Shown: one piece after another, positions 1-11,089 of the stretch
How the letters are laid out: each line of letters begins with the position of its first letter
How positions within the stretch are numbered: position 1 is the first letter of the stretch
Assembly (NCBI GenBank): GCA_028752905.1
Contig: JAQNBH010000002.1
Location: 19,643,041 to 19,707,040 of the forward strand
Direction: 5' to 3'
DNA from: Cladorhizidae sp. MBARI D1340-BT2
Lineage: Eukaryota > Porifera > Demospongiae > Poecilosclerida > Cladorhizidae
DNA: 64,000 nt
Position numbers and translations under genes: made by a program
Notes under the pieces: model-generated
Told to the model about the DNA's origin: nothing
The model's input: the letters and a program-made list of their open reading frames with translations, nothing else
Databases searched by the model: none

Positions 1-1590
1 GGGATTCAAGGCTTGAAATTTTCTGACCAGTTAGGAGAAAGACCCTAGATAACAAATAACAAAAAAAAGTCAAATTTCATAGTGTATGACAATAGGCTCT
101 AAAACTTGTATTATTGAGAAAAGTACTATTTGGTCATAAGGCACGTTTTCGCAGATCCTATCACATTAATTTAATTTATTATTATTCTGTTGTTCCAGCT
201 AATTTCTGCTTTAATCTTGTTAAACAAGCCTTCTCGCTGAGGTGAGTATTGAAACAGTTTAGATATTTCAAAAGTAGTATATATATATTTAGAGTATTCC
301 TCAGAATTTGATTATTCTTGATCGTATCTCCAGCAGCTAAATTTAAAGCATGACCATAGCAATGGACAAAAATAGCTGATGACTCTTCTCCACAAATTTG
401 AGTGAAGTCACATCCCTTATAGCACACATGTTTGCAGCACCATCATAGTATTGAGCATGACAGTTATGAATGCTAAGATTCATATGACACATTGCATCCT
501 TCAAACTACCAACCAAGACATCTGCTTTTATGGATTCAACGTGGTCAAGGCCATAGAAGTCTTCATGGGGTTGAAAATCATCATCAATCCAGCGAAAACA
601 AATAAACAAATGCTCCTTATTGGATGAATCCGACGACACTTCATCAGCCATCAGGGCTAAATACTTGGCTTGCTGGATAGAACTGGATATATATCGAAGA
701 ATATGTAATGCCATTTTTTAATAACTTCACTTTGTATTTGGGGACTAGTATATTTATCAGTTTTCTGACTTAACATGGCCGATATTGCAGGATCGTCCAA
801 TGCACGAAGATGCATTAATTGCATGAAGTTACTCTCAATTTCATCGCCAGAACCACGAAAAGCTATTCCTACAAGGAATTGAATATTCTGAGCTACCTTG
901 ATAAGGTACTGTCTGTTCATGGCTATTTGCAAAGCATGTTGAGAAGATATCATACTTCCAACATCACTAGTCATACCTGGTATAGTGATCACTAAATCAG
1001 TAGGCTTTATGAGCTTTTGTGCTCTCATGTTTGTTGAAGCATCGAGTTCCATCCTTCCAGTTAGTGAACCTAGACAAAAAGGTTGAGTCCTACATGTTTC
1101 CCTGGATCATCTTCAGTTTGCATAAAATATATACTAGCTGTAAAATATGGAATGATTGCTGCCAAACCTATATAGGATATGAGTGGCAGCTAGGCTTACT
1201 AGCAGAAGCTGCCCCATTGTATCTTACTTGTTAGGATTGCTTGCACACACTTGAAACAATAAGCCAAGTCTTGACTGGAATCGCACTGAAGCCATTTCCA
1301 TTGGTTGAACCAAGCACGCTGAAAAGAGCGGTGAGAGATATTGGTTCTGCCGAAAGATTGATCAGGAAAACTAAAGTTAGTTGGTTGAGTCAGAGAGGGA
1401 TGATCGGGAAGCTCAGGACAATTGGGTAAACTGGAAGCCATGCTGAAAAGACGAACTCTGAAATGATGGGTGTGGTTTCCATGAAGGGGGCATGTTTGGT
1501 GCAAACCTATGCCGTATAGGCTACTACGGCTATGAGTGGCCTTATACAAGCCTCGTGTATGGAGAAATATCATGACTATAATCAAGCCTC
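1..1590 (-). pseudogene. hAT / ZMYM1-like transposase relic (TTF zinc finger plus DUF4371), truncated by window edge
   Basis: Read on the minus strand, this is a broken transposase of the ZMYM1/DUF4371 branch of the hAT group. Its order runs from right to left. A TTF-type zinc finger lies at about 1,250-1,500, with the characteristic string of SFGR, RSFQRAWF, W.WL and AYCFKC. A DUF4371 core follows between 1,052 and 343, with IQFL, SNFMQLMHLRALDDP, KTDKYTSPQIQ, MADEVSSDSSNKE and CHAQYYDGAANM. The motif IFVHCYGHALNLAAGD lies near 335-395. These pieces fall in different frames with stops between them, so no intact protein remains. The hAT dimerisation end would lie left of base 1. The gene is antisense to the ankyrin gene and unrelated to it. 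The family assignment rests on motif recognition. Whether the copy is full length outside the window cannot be seen. Confidence 0.75.
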
Positions 1591-1880
1591 ATGTATGGAA
1601 GGACGACCTTTATCTATAGTAGCCATGGCAAGCCTCATGCATGAGAGACGAATTTTACTAATATAGCCTCAGTCAAGCCTCATGCATGGTGGATCGACCT
1701 TTACCTATAGTAGCCACAGTCAAGCCTTATTCATGACGACCTTTACCTTTATTAGCCATGGCAAGCCCCATGCATTGAGAGATAAACTTTATCTACAGTG
1801 GCCACATCCTGCTTCATACATGGAGGTACGACCTTTACCTATAGTACATGCAACTACAGTCGAACTGACAGCAGCGAAGA
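1500..1880. repeat. Degenerate minisatellite, period about 55-60 bp
   Basis: About six degenerate copies of a unit containing CAAGCCTCATGCATG, then a GACCTTTA core, then ATAGTAGCCA follow each other in direct orientation. Copies differ by substitutions and small indels. Short reading frames across it are products of the repeat. Confidence 0.75.
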
Positions 1881-2104
1881 AGAGTAGTTTTGATAACACT
1901 TTTGGCTAGTAGGAGGTGAAGAAAAAGAAAGATCCTGAAGCTTTATAGCTAGCAAGCTGATGAATAGCTATAGCAGTACATGGACGTTAATCGAGCACCA
2001 TTGTATTTTTCTTTGGTTCATATTATGATGAAACAGAATGGAAGGCGTATGGAACACAACCCAATGCTCTGTTTGGTCATCATCATATTGTAAACTGGCC
2101 TTTT

Positions 2105-2410
2105 CACAGCCACATCTATGTATATTAACACTGTGTTAGTATTACACAACCATGTCATGTATATCATCACTATGTTAGTATTACACAGCCATGTCTATGT
2201 ATATCATCACTGTGTTAGAATTGCAGAGCCATGTCTATGTATAGCATCACTGTGTTAGTATTACACAGCCATGTCATGTATATCATCACTATGTTAGTAT
2301 TACACATCCATGTCTATGTATATCATCACTGTGTTAGCATTACACAGCCAAGTCTATGTATATCATCACTGTGTTAGTATTACACAACCATGTGTATATC
2401 TATCAACATT
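2105..2410. repeat. Minisatellite, period about 40-46 bp
   Basis: Seven to eight direct copies of a unit with TTAGTATTACACAGCCATG then TCTATGTATATCATCACTGTG. Some copies lack the CTATG step, giving two alternating lengths. It ends about 210 bp before the death-domain exon. Confidence 0.85.
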
Positions 2411-2532
2411 TAGTGTTAGTTTTATACAGTTACTCTTAAACCCAAATAGTATTCAAATGTTAAACTCATGTATAGCTTCCCTAATCACTTCCTTTTATGG
2501 TTCCTCTTCACATTCTATCTCTCTCCCCATGT

Positions 2533-2575
2533 TTGTGTGTGTGTGTGTGTGTGGTGTGTGTATGTGTGTGTGTGC
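2533..2575. repeat. (GT)n tract at the acceptor of the death-domain exon
   Basis: An imperfect GT run leads directly into TGTGCAG at 2,571-2,577. This is a plausible 3' splice site for an upstream untranslated exon. GT tracts of the same kind lie next to many other exons of this locus. Confidence 0.7.
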
Positions 2576-2617
2576 AGGAGATGCACATTGTGAACACAAT
2601 ATTTGCACCAAGCAGTC

Positions 2618-2870
2618 ATGGATACTCCTATTGAGTTGCAGTTTTATGATGCCATTGCAAGATGTCTCTCCAACTGGGAGGTGTTTGCTAGGCATTTAAA
2701 CATTGATCCAGGGGAAATTGAGGAGAAGAATAGACACGAGAAAAAAGTTGCTTTCATCAGATCATGGAAGCAGCGAGAAGGAAAAGAAGCTACTTATAGA
2801 GCTCTTGTCATGGGTTTGCGTAATATTGACCATAATGATGATGCAGACAAAATATCCAAGCTGGTTGAAG
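2618..2870 (+). CDS. First coding exon: death-fold (DEATH) domain of the ankyrin cassette gene
   Basis: This exon encodes 84 residues from the ATG at 2,618. An in-frame TGA at 2,591, inside the same exon if the acceptor at 2,576-2,577 is used, makes this the likely translation start. The protein reads as one death domain over residues 5-82: WEVFARHLNI, an acidic EIEEKN turn, the buried tryptophan in FIRSWKQREGKEATYRAL, then L..ID..D.ADKISKLVEG. That is the usual spacing of the six-helix death fold, which mediates homotypic assembly in apoptosis and innate immune signalling. The exon ends at GAAG|GTAAGC in phase 1, matching the phase of the exon at 7,874. No second copy of this exon is seen in the window. 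The fold call is from motif spacing; partners are unknown. Confidence 0.75.
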
Positions 2871-4099
2871 GTAAGCCTGTAGCTAAGCAGAAGAGTAATG
2901 GTGTTCACTGTGCTGTGTTGTGTTGGTGATGTCTGTTTGCTCATTATCAAACCAAATGCCATCAAGATGTAGCAAGTACCTGCTATGTTGTTTTCAGCAA
3001 TATATGATTATGCTGGGCACATATACTGACAAGGTAGTAGCATAACTTGCTTCTCATGATTTTCTATGTTATAGTATATAGCAGTGGAAAAAGCCATTAT
3101 CAGTAGGTTCCATTGGGTGGTGGTGGTGGAGGGGGGTGGGGCAGTACTTTAAAAAATAAAATGACATGTCACATTGAATGGACTCAAGAAAAACATAAAT
3201 ATAGACTAGCCAGTTTTGTGTCTTAATTTTACACACCTGTCTTTTTGCCTAACACTTGGTGGTTATTGTGTGACCATGTCGTGGACATTGTAGTAGTCTA
3301 GGAGAGGGGGAAAGCGAGTTTTGTTGAGTTTCGTTATGCTTTTTTTGCTTCGTTTAGTTAGCCTTGTCTTCACTAAATTTATAATATATTTCATGCCACA
3401 TCTGAGTTATCTTGCTTCCTAGTTAACTATCTACTTAACCTAGCTAGTAGAGCATATAGCTCAACAGTCACTCACAGAAATCCACACACATGACAAGTGC
3501 CATAGTGGAGTGAGACAGAGTACTGAGGAGAAGTGAGTCATTTTCCTCTTCTTGCATCTTCTCTCTGCGAATATGACGTTTTGGAGGTAGCTTTGTTAGT
3601 GTAGAGATGGAAGGTTGTGGTGATCAAACAGCAGCTGCAAATAACAAATTTTGTTTCTAGCTAGGAGGCAAGCACGAAACCTTGTGATTGCTAAGTTAGT
3701 GGTACGTATTGCAAAGTAGAGATTACTTAAATTTTTAGCGCCTACTTTTCTAAGGATATGGACAGTGTGCGATGGTTTGCGATATCTCCTTTAATTTAAG
3801 CTAAGATAAAGCCACCAAGCCAAGCCCAAACTATATCATCATGCTTCCCAACTTAAGTTTCATAGCATAACTCATGTCTGGCACAAGCTTTTTAAGCTCC
3901 CCTACCCCTCCGCTCCCTCCCCCCGCCCCAAGTTCAATTTCACATATTTAGCACAAGCTTTAAGCCTCTGCTACACAAATGCATCTCTCTCTCCTGCAGT
4001 GGTATATTGGTGGTGCAGGCAGATCTGTTCAAAGATGCTATATATACATGTGAAGCAAATACCAGCAGTGGTAGAGGTATCTAATGCTATCAATACCTC

Positions 4100-4490
4100 T
4101 GAAAAATCTCTAGCTGAAGGCTGCTCCAGCATGACTCCCTGCTGTTATATCTGGAGGCTACTTCACCATGACTCCTTCGTAGCTGGAGGCTGCTCCACCA
4201 CGAATCCTTGTTGCTGTAGCTGTAGAGTGCTCCATCCAATCCCATGGTATCTGTTAATGCATGACCTTCGTAAGAATTCAAAGCTCCATAATATGTTGTG
4301 AGCATTTTATACAATCCTGCTATGGTGCTAACTGCACCTCCTTGGACACCTGCTCAGGTGTTGACTACCTTCTTTGTCTCCTGCTCTTTGTACTGACTCC
4401 ACCTTCTTCGGCATGTCGTTCTGCTCTGATGCACCTCTGTGGGTTACTCCTCCTGCCAACTCCACCTCCTTGGACACCTCCTGCTCCGGC
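4100..4490. repeat. Degenerate CTGCTCC/ACTCC-type minisatellite
   Basis: Two adjoining blocks contain variants of GGCTGCTCCACCATGACTCC (4,110-4,245) and CACCTCCTTGGACACCTGCTC (4,335-4,490). They give Cys-, Ser- and Leu-rich open stretches on either strand that look like artefacts. Confidence 0.55.
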
Positions 4491-4769
4491 AATTTTTAAA
4501 TTGAAATCTAAGAAATTGAACAATGTGCTGCATCCATTCTTGGTATTTATTATGTCAGGATGGTTGAAATAACAAACTATGTTTTGTTAACTTGGCAAAA
4601 AAGTTCTAAATAGTAATAAAATTTAGGAAGTCAATCCATTTGGGGGTTGCTATTTTTACTGCAATATTGATTTAATACTTTACTTTCTGATAGACAGGGC
4701 AAGCGGACAGAGCAAGCGAACAAAATTAAAGTTGTCTTTATGAACTCCCAGTTGAGAGAATAAAATTAA

Positions 4770-5340
4770 AATTAAATTCTCAATAATTAACAATTCTCAA
4801 TAATCAACTAATATTTTTAGTGCTATACATACTGTAGCTGTTGATACATATTGTAGCAGTTGAGATATTATATTCTCCAACTAGTATATATCTAATACTA
4901 CATATAGTGTAGCTGTTGAGATATCACTCTTTCCATATGTTCTTAGTACTATACATCCTGTGGCTGTTGAGAGGTCATTCTCTCCAGCTAATATTTTTAG
5001 TGCTATACATACTATAACTCTTGGAGCTATCATTTTATCTACCTATTACAATTCTAATTCTATACTTACTGTAGCTTTTCAGATGTCACTCTCTATAGCT
5101 AGTAAATTTCTAATGCTGCATATTTTAGATATGGCGATGTCACTCTCCAGCTAATTTGTTTCGAATCCAATACATACTCTAGCTGTTGGATATCATCCTC
5201 TCAAACTATTATGTTTCTAATACATATTGTAACAGTTAATTAAGATGTTATCTTCTTCAATCTAATAGTGTACCTACTGTAGCTGTTTCGATGTTATTCT
5301 CTCCAGCTAGTTTGGTTTTAATACTATACGTACTTGGCTG
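4770..5340. repeat. Degenerate minisatellite, period about 55-60 bp, about nine copies
   Basis: Direct copies of a unit reading CTAATA..TAGTGCTATACATACTGTAGCTGTTGAGATATCA..CTCTCCAGCT repeat across the block with heavy divergence. No coding frame persists between copies. Confidence 0.75.
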
Positions 5341-6319
5341 CTGTTACTACCTTAGTCATGATATCCTATATGAGGTAAAACCCCAAAGTTAGACAGCTGC
5401 ACACATCAGGATGTAACTTGCTGTTTTATAGCTAGGAGTCCTGAACTATCCCACCTCTCCCCTTCCAAATTCTGATTGAGAACAAACAACAACCAAACAA
5501 AGTCAATTTGCCATGCTTGTTTTTAAAGTTGGCTCTCTTTAGCTACTACTTAATGACTAGTAAAAGCTAAGAAGCTAGTTACACTATATAGCTTCTTGAA
5601 TAACGACAGCATCTTTTAGTGTCCTATGAGGTAGAGAAGTCAACCACCAGACAAAATATGTCAAGAATACAACAAACCTTAACACAAAACATCCTAGCTA
5701 TATCTAAAACTCAGCTGAAGTGGACGGCCACTCAGATGCCAATGAAGTCGCAATATTCTTCACAGCTCTCATGTCGGCTAAAAAGAAGAGGCGAGAGAAA
5801 ATTAATATTTATGGGTGAGGGCAACCCATTTGTTTATAATTCAGTAACTAGCTAGCTACTAGCTATAAACTTACCAGAGCAATGCTAGCAGTCTAACAGA
5901 TGCCCACTAGCAAACAAAGTTTACAAACTAAGCAAAGAAGTATGCTAAAAACTAACTAGCTAGGACGAAGTGGGAGAAGCTATAAGCACACTCACTAGTG
6001 AAAGGATCGAGAAAGCTACTTTTTGTAAGAGGTTGGACAAGGTTCGTAGTATTCCTGTAACGATGGAGAGTACCATTGGGCACTCAGAACTTCCTTCGCT
6101 ACCTCGAGCAAATTGCCTGTAGTTCTTCAAAAAAATAAAATAAAACCCGTCTAGGTGGACTGAAATTATGCGTACGTCATCATCTTGGATAGGTAATATT
6201 AAATTTTTGATATTTCTCTGGTAAGGGTTAAAACAAAAAATGAATTTTTTAAAAAATGAGGAAGACCAGGATTTCTGTTGACATTAGTCAACTGTATGTA
6301 TGTCGAGAGCTATAGCAAA

Positions 6320-6440
6320 CAATTGTCAGGTAGTCTATAGGTTGTGGCAATATAGTAGCTGCACCAGTCGATAGTTGTGTAGTCTGGCAGGTTGTGACAA
6401 TATAGTAGCTACTGCCTATAGTCTGGTAGGTTGCTGAACA
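6320..6440. repeat. Short tandem duplication
   Basis: Two to three copies of a segment with TAGTCTGGCAGGTTGTGACAATATAGTAGCT lie in tandem. No other content was recognised. Confidence 0.6.
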
Positions 6441-6599
6441 AGTCGAAATCCAATCTGCTCTCTCATGAGCCTCAACTATTGTGATGTACAGGACACTCCA
6501 GCCAAGCACATATCAAAATCATGGGTCGGTTCTCTGTTGTCAGAAGTCAATCATCATCACATGCAAAATTAACAAAACAATTTAAGGTTTCTCTTTATT

Positions 6600-7460
6600 T
6601 GATTTTTGAAGCCAACATTTCAACCGAAGTACTTCGGACTTCATCAGGTCAAATTTAAAAAAACGGTTCATGTCAGAAGAGAGATTATCAAGAGTCTCCG
6701 GGGTTTCATTTAGAAAATTGTCCAAATAACGGCAACTGGAGGAATCTGGATTTTAAGGTGGGGCATGATTGTTAAAGATGTGCCAAAGTTTATCAACATC
6801 TCAATAATGAATTTTATAAATTCAATTTCCAATTTCCAAGTGGGGTTCCAAGGGGTGGCATCTGCCACCCCTGTTCTCCCCTCTATGAAATCCTGCTCTA
6901 TAACAGAGCCAAAAAAGTGACCATCACACAAGGTAAACAGACTGATTATCTCTCCTGAGTATTTCCTAACAACGGTCACCCAATATACTGTTCATCTGCT
7001 CGGCTCACGGAACCAGCGAGGGAAGGAAGAGAAGAAAAAAGTAAAACTGAAAAGATGAATTCCCTCTCCCCTTAATCATCACCGCTATGTGGCTGGAATG
7101 AGTGAAGATATCAGAACTGTGTGGAAAATTTAATATCAAAGTTGTTTTTAAATCATGTTTTGACATTAAGATCTCTGCTTACCAGTGTCAAAGATAAATT
7201 AAATACTACCATGAAATCATTGGTTGTGTATAGGATTCCCTGCAATTGTGGGAATGTGTATATTAGAGAAACAATGAAGAGGTTGGATACCTGAATCAAG
7301 GAGTATAAGGATGTTTGCAGAATGGGGAGGCTGCTATTGAAAATATGTGACTCTTGTGTGAAAGACCTCTTTGATTGATAGAGCCAGCAAATGTAGTGTG
7401 TTGCTCATAAAAGTGGCACTGCACATCCATGTTACACCTTGGCATCAGTACTTCAATTGA
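6600..7460 (+). mobile_element. Penelope-like retroelement relic with GIY-YIG endonuclease remnant
   Basis: At about 7,190-7,330 the plus strand reads VVYRIPCNCGNVYIRET, followed after an in-frame stop by IKEYKDVCRMGRLL. This matches the pattern of the GIY-YIG nuclease at the C-terminus of Penelope-like elements (YKVPC.CG..YIGET, then K.H..D). The usual GET glycine is replaced by arginine and stops interrupt the frame. Upstream at 6,600-6,660 a segment with ACCGAAGTACTTCGGACTTC and CATCAGGT forms a short hairpin of a kind seen near such elements. No reverse transcriptase motifs could be recognised, so the copy is short and dead. Confidence 0.5.
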
Positions 7461-7873
7461 GATGTAGGGCTATAGCTACCCGATTGCTGGGTCTGAACTC
7501 TCAAGACTAGGCATGTGAAACGTTCGTCTGTCTGATGTATTGCTGTGCATATAGACTTTTATTCAGATGATTCATGAGTCAGATGCATTTTGTAAAATTC
7601 ATTGCCAGTGATTGTGGATGTACTGTGCGTTTTTCTTTTTTAAATTTGCCGTGATGGACACGGATGAATGTAATCTTAAAACTAAAAAAGATAAAAGAGG
7701 GAAAAATCTCCCTCTCCTTTTTTAAAGATTTTTAACGTTTTTCTAGTTTGCTTTTTTCATATGGTTGGAGTTAAGCTACTGTCAAGATAACAGAAATGGA
7801 ATGTTAATTTGACTTGTACTGTATATAGCTGTGCAGTTTTGATAATTGTTTTATTCTCTGACATTCTTCTTAG

Positions 7874-8704
7874 GTCTACCAACTCGTTCAAGTTTCGAAA
7901 AGTCCATACCTGGCACTCAGTCCATAGCAGCCACACCCTTTACTCCATCTGCGGGAGTCACATCCACTCCTCTATCATTTCCCGCCCGGCATCTAGCCTC
8001 AGGTGGAAAGCCATTATTAACTGAAAGAAAACTCAGGAGTGATTCTGATAAAATGAATCAAAAGTATTTAAGGGTCCTCTGTAAATTTCAAAAGTTTCTC
8101 ATGGAGCCCAGCACAAATATTAATAGAGTGAATTGGGTGACAGTAAGCTCATCCAACTTCTCTACAATATTTGAAAAGGTTGACACAATTAGCAACGATA
8201 AGGACACCGGTTGCAGGGTAACCAAGTTTATGGAATTCATCAGCGGTCATTGCTCATTCTTCAATTTCAAACTCCTCAAGTTGACATTTGAGTCTCTGGA
8301 TTATGAGGAAGGAATGTGCACCCTTAATGAATATGAGAAGGAGTTTAAAATATATTTAGACCGGAGATTAGTCTACTGCCCACTTGGTCTTGGGATGGGT
8401 CTTGAGCATGTCACTGTTTATGTTAAACTGGACAACGCTTATAAAGATTGTCGAATGCACCATCTTGATACTCTACAATGTGACATCAGTGAAATTTTGG
8501 AAATTGAGGTGTACGTATTCCCATTAGAAGGCGTTGAGCCCGGCTCTATTTGTGTTCTTTTTCACCTTCCAATTTCTCTAATGAATTTATTATTTCCGTT
8601 GTCGTGGGAACAAATCAGTAAACTTCAGCGTCTTCGTTACAATAATGCCAGAGTGTTGCAGATATCAGTAGGCAGCTGTATTGAAGACATCCACCATGAC
8701 CAAG
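7874..8704 (+). CDS. Second recognised coding exon: Ser/Thr-rich linker plus conserved-looking unknown domain
   Basis: The exon opens after CTTCTTAG (acceptor 7,872-7,873) in phase 1 and closes at CAAG|GTATGC in phase 1, giving about 277 residues without a stop. If joined directly to the death-domain exon, the shared glycine codon reads EG then LPTRSS. The first 45 residues are Ser, Thr and Pro rich and look disordered. The remainder (from about LRSDSDKMNQKYLRVLCKF) is a folded-looking region with alternating hydrophobic strands, ending in EVYVFPLEGVEPGSICVLFH, SLMNLLFPLS and ARVLQISVGS. I do not recognise a named family. It resembles the unannotated segment that often lies between death domains and repeats in sponge predicted proteins (recall, not tested). 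It is single copy here, and the cassette duplication begins in the intron just after it. Confidence 0.75.
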
Positions 8705-9315
8705 GTATGCTCACATAATTATATTGTTTTAGACATTTGTATGACATTCTCTCTGTTGTGATGAGATCATTATGGAAGCTAAGATCCTTAGCTAAGATCC
8801 TTTTGGGCACAGCTACATGTCTCTATGTGGAAAAACAGTGACCTGTTACTAACTCACTGCTGGCATAGAAACCTGTGGCTAGCCATAATTGTCCAGGCCA
8901 GTAATGAGTCACTTCATACAGTGTCTATGAGGCTCAACAAACTTTACTGGCCATGAGAGATTGACAGACAGGGATGCAGGAACAAATATGTTTTATTTAT
9001 CCAATTGACTGGTTCAAAATAGAAACAGAAGCATATATACCCATGTAGATGTAGACCACAAGCAGATGACCCTTGACCTTGTTAAATCATATCATATACG
9101 AATTTTAAGCAAGCCTCTCTTTGTGCTAGGGAGAGAATGGCACTCGAGACCTCAGTTCCATGGTCACAGTCATTCCCAACCCTCCCACTTGATAGCTAAC
9201 CCTTGGGGAAGATTACCTGGGGCCAGACACCTTAACCCTGGTAGATGTATAGGTGATGAATTGCTTGAGTGAAGTGTGCTAATAACACCACAATGTGTGT
9301 GCATGTCTTGACCAG

Positions 9316-9398
9316 GTTCCAACAATCAGCCTTGGACTGGAGACAAGCAAGCACTGGACTCATGTGCAGCTTCTGGCATTGAGAGATCAGATGAAGAG
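9316..9398 (+). CDS. Exon A1: 83-nt linker exon, cassette unit 1
   Basis: The exon is bounded by TTGACCAG and GAAGAG|GTGAGT. It enters in phase 1 and leaves in phase 0, encoding SNNQPWTGDKQALDSCAASG followed by IERSDEE. It is the most divergent of the seven A copies at its 3' end (IERSDEE against TETSDQV elsewhere). It directly accepts the phase-1 end of the exon at 7,874-8,704. The peptide is hydrophilic and has no recognised domain, so it is probably a flexible linker between folded modules. Confidence 0.7.
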
Positions 9399-9614
9399 GT
9401 GAGTGTGGTAATGTGATATATACTGCTTGGTGGGTTATTCCCATGTGTGTGTGTCCACATGCGTAAGTGGGTAGGTGATGTGTGCTTGTGTGCACTTTGC
9501 CTGTGGTATGCTTGACTGCGACTTTGTGTAGTTGCATTTATTTTCTACTAGCCGAGATACACACACGCTGTTGGAGGAGTGCGTTGAAGCTGGTGTGCCC
9601 TCCAGTGACCTCTA

Positions 9615-9685
9615 AACACACACACACACACGCACCAACACACATTCACACACACATGCACACACCAACATACACACATATTATG
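9615..9685. repeat. (CA)n-rich tract, only one of its kind in the array
   Basis: A run of CA dinucleotides with interruptions lies about 220 bp downstream of the A1 donor. The other units carry GT runs on the same strand instead, so transcripts of this tract could pair with theirs. Confidence 0.8.
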
Positions 9686-10359
9686 GTCACAAATTTTTTG
9701 TTTATGTTTGAAGCTATCCCACAGGATTTCCCCATCTTTGGGGATAAAAATTAAAAATAAACTTTTTAGTATATGATTACACGCAGGATTGAATTAGGAC
9801 TCGATTTTTGTTATTGGCTGACCAGGTATGGACATGGGTACCTTAAGTATCAGGTAGACATGTATATGATATATATATCAGACATGCTTAGCTATAGTTT
9901 GTACTACTGTTTTTTAAATTTATTTTTGTTGGAACTGTGCCACAGAATTATCCATTGTTGATATAAAAAGTTAATGATTCTACTGAGTCAAACTGGGGAC
10001 CTTGAGTATCAAGTGAATGGAATAAAAAAAGATTGGGAAAAAAGTTAAAAAGATTCTGCCTTGAATCAAACTGGCTCCTTAAGTTCCAAAGGGAAGGACA
10101 AACCCACAGAGTTTCTTCTTTGAAGTGTTTGTGGTTTCTCTATAAGTAGATGGTTGGCTTATTTGTGAGTTGGTTGAAATGTTTAAATCAAGTATTGTTA
10201 GATACACGACAAACTTTGTCATACTAACTTGCTGTGTGACTGTGCAGATACATGATTGTCTCTAATGCTGGCCCCTTGCATTCAAACCATAAGGCTATGA
10301 GTGTCTGCATTACCTGCTGTAATTTAATTATAAGCTTTATGTTGATTGTTCTGTGACAG

Positions 10360-11089
10360 ACTGAACATTTTGTTGACCGTCTGTCCTGCTCTCCACCCTG
10401 CACTGATGTCTGTGGGCACACCACAGCACAGCATTCTTCCCGTTCTCGTCCTCCGACATGTCACCACACAAACCTCCAACAAGAATTTGTCGCAGATATC
10501 GACGAAAAAACTCGCTTTCTGACTGATGGCATGTCTCACAATAAGGCACGTGAAGGAGACCTTCCAGGAATAATGGATGCCATCAAAAATGAAGGATATA
10601 ATCCTCTGGACAGAGATGAGCATGGCTACAATGTCTTGCACTGTGCAGCTCTCGGGGGACACATGTCTGTGGTGAAGTTTTTCCTGGAGGATTTGAACTA
10701 TGACCCAACACTTGCTACTACAGATGGCAGTACAGTTCTTCACCTAGCTGCTGGGTGTGGACATCTGGAGCTGGTGCGATACCTCTTGGAGGAGCGGCAG
10801 CTTGGAGCTCTGAGTGCTGATGTCAAAGGACGTACTCCATTGCACTATGCTTGTGAGGTTAGGACTGGCCCTAGCAGTACGAGTGGAGGGAATGAGACAC
10901 ATGAGCATTTTGAAGTCGTCAAGTATCTTGTGGAAGAGCATGGCTGCGATGCACTGTCTCAAGATAAAGACGAACAAACTCCAATACATATTGCCTCTAG
11001 CAAGGGTCAATTGGAAATTCTGCAGTTCTTCACTACTTTCCAACTCCATGATCCTCTTATGAAAGGCATTCACTCTGCTGCTCTAAAGG
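10360..11089 (+). CDS. Exon B1: ankyrin-repeat exon, cap plus four repeats
   Basis: The exon begins after CTGTGACAG in phase 0 and ends at CTAAAGG|GTAAGA in phase 1 (243 codons plus one base). The first 57 residues are unique to this copy: a Cys- and His-containing stretch (CSPPCTDVCGH, then RPPTCHHT) that differs from the EQEALSGVCENTRQ leader of the other B exons. A helical cap follows (HNKAREGDLPGIMDAIKNEG), then ankyrin repeats with NVLHCAALGGH, TVLHLAAGCGH, TPLHYACEVRTG with a long Ser/Gly loop, and TPIHIASSKGQ. It closes with the tail KGIHSAALKG shared by all copies. Ankyrin repeats bind protein partners; the target is unknown. Compared with B4-B6 it lacks three internal repeats. Confidence 0.85.

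Larger units (their letters stand above)
2871..7873 (+). other. Large intron between the death-domain exon and the next recognised exon
   Basis: No further convincing exon was found here. The interval holds minisatellites at 4.1-4.5, 4.77-5.34 and 6.3-6.44 kb, a Penelope-like relic at 6.6-7.4 kb and otherwise AT-rich unique sequence. The stretches 2.9-4.0, 5.35-6.25 and 7.45-7.87 kb show nothing I can identify. An acceptor-like CTCTCTCTCCTGCAG at about 3,985 precedes an open stretch to 4,301, but it is repetitive and was not accepted as an exon. Confidence 0.55.

Noticed and set aside
2105..2410. Regular spacing that might suggest a CRISPR array
   Set aside because: Direct copies vary in the repeat and have no distinct spacers; this is a eukaryotic minisatellite.
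3999..4301. 100-codon Cys/Ser-rich open stretch after an acceptor-like CTCTCTCTCCTGCAG
   Set aside because: It is built from a degenerate minisatellite, open on both strands, with no donor in a phase that would fit the neighbouring exons.
5619..5855. 78-codon open stretch
   Set aside because: No family resemblance, no repeat support and no convincing splice borders.
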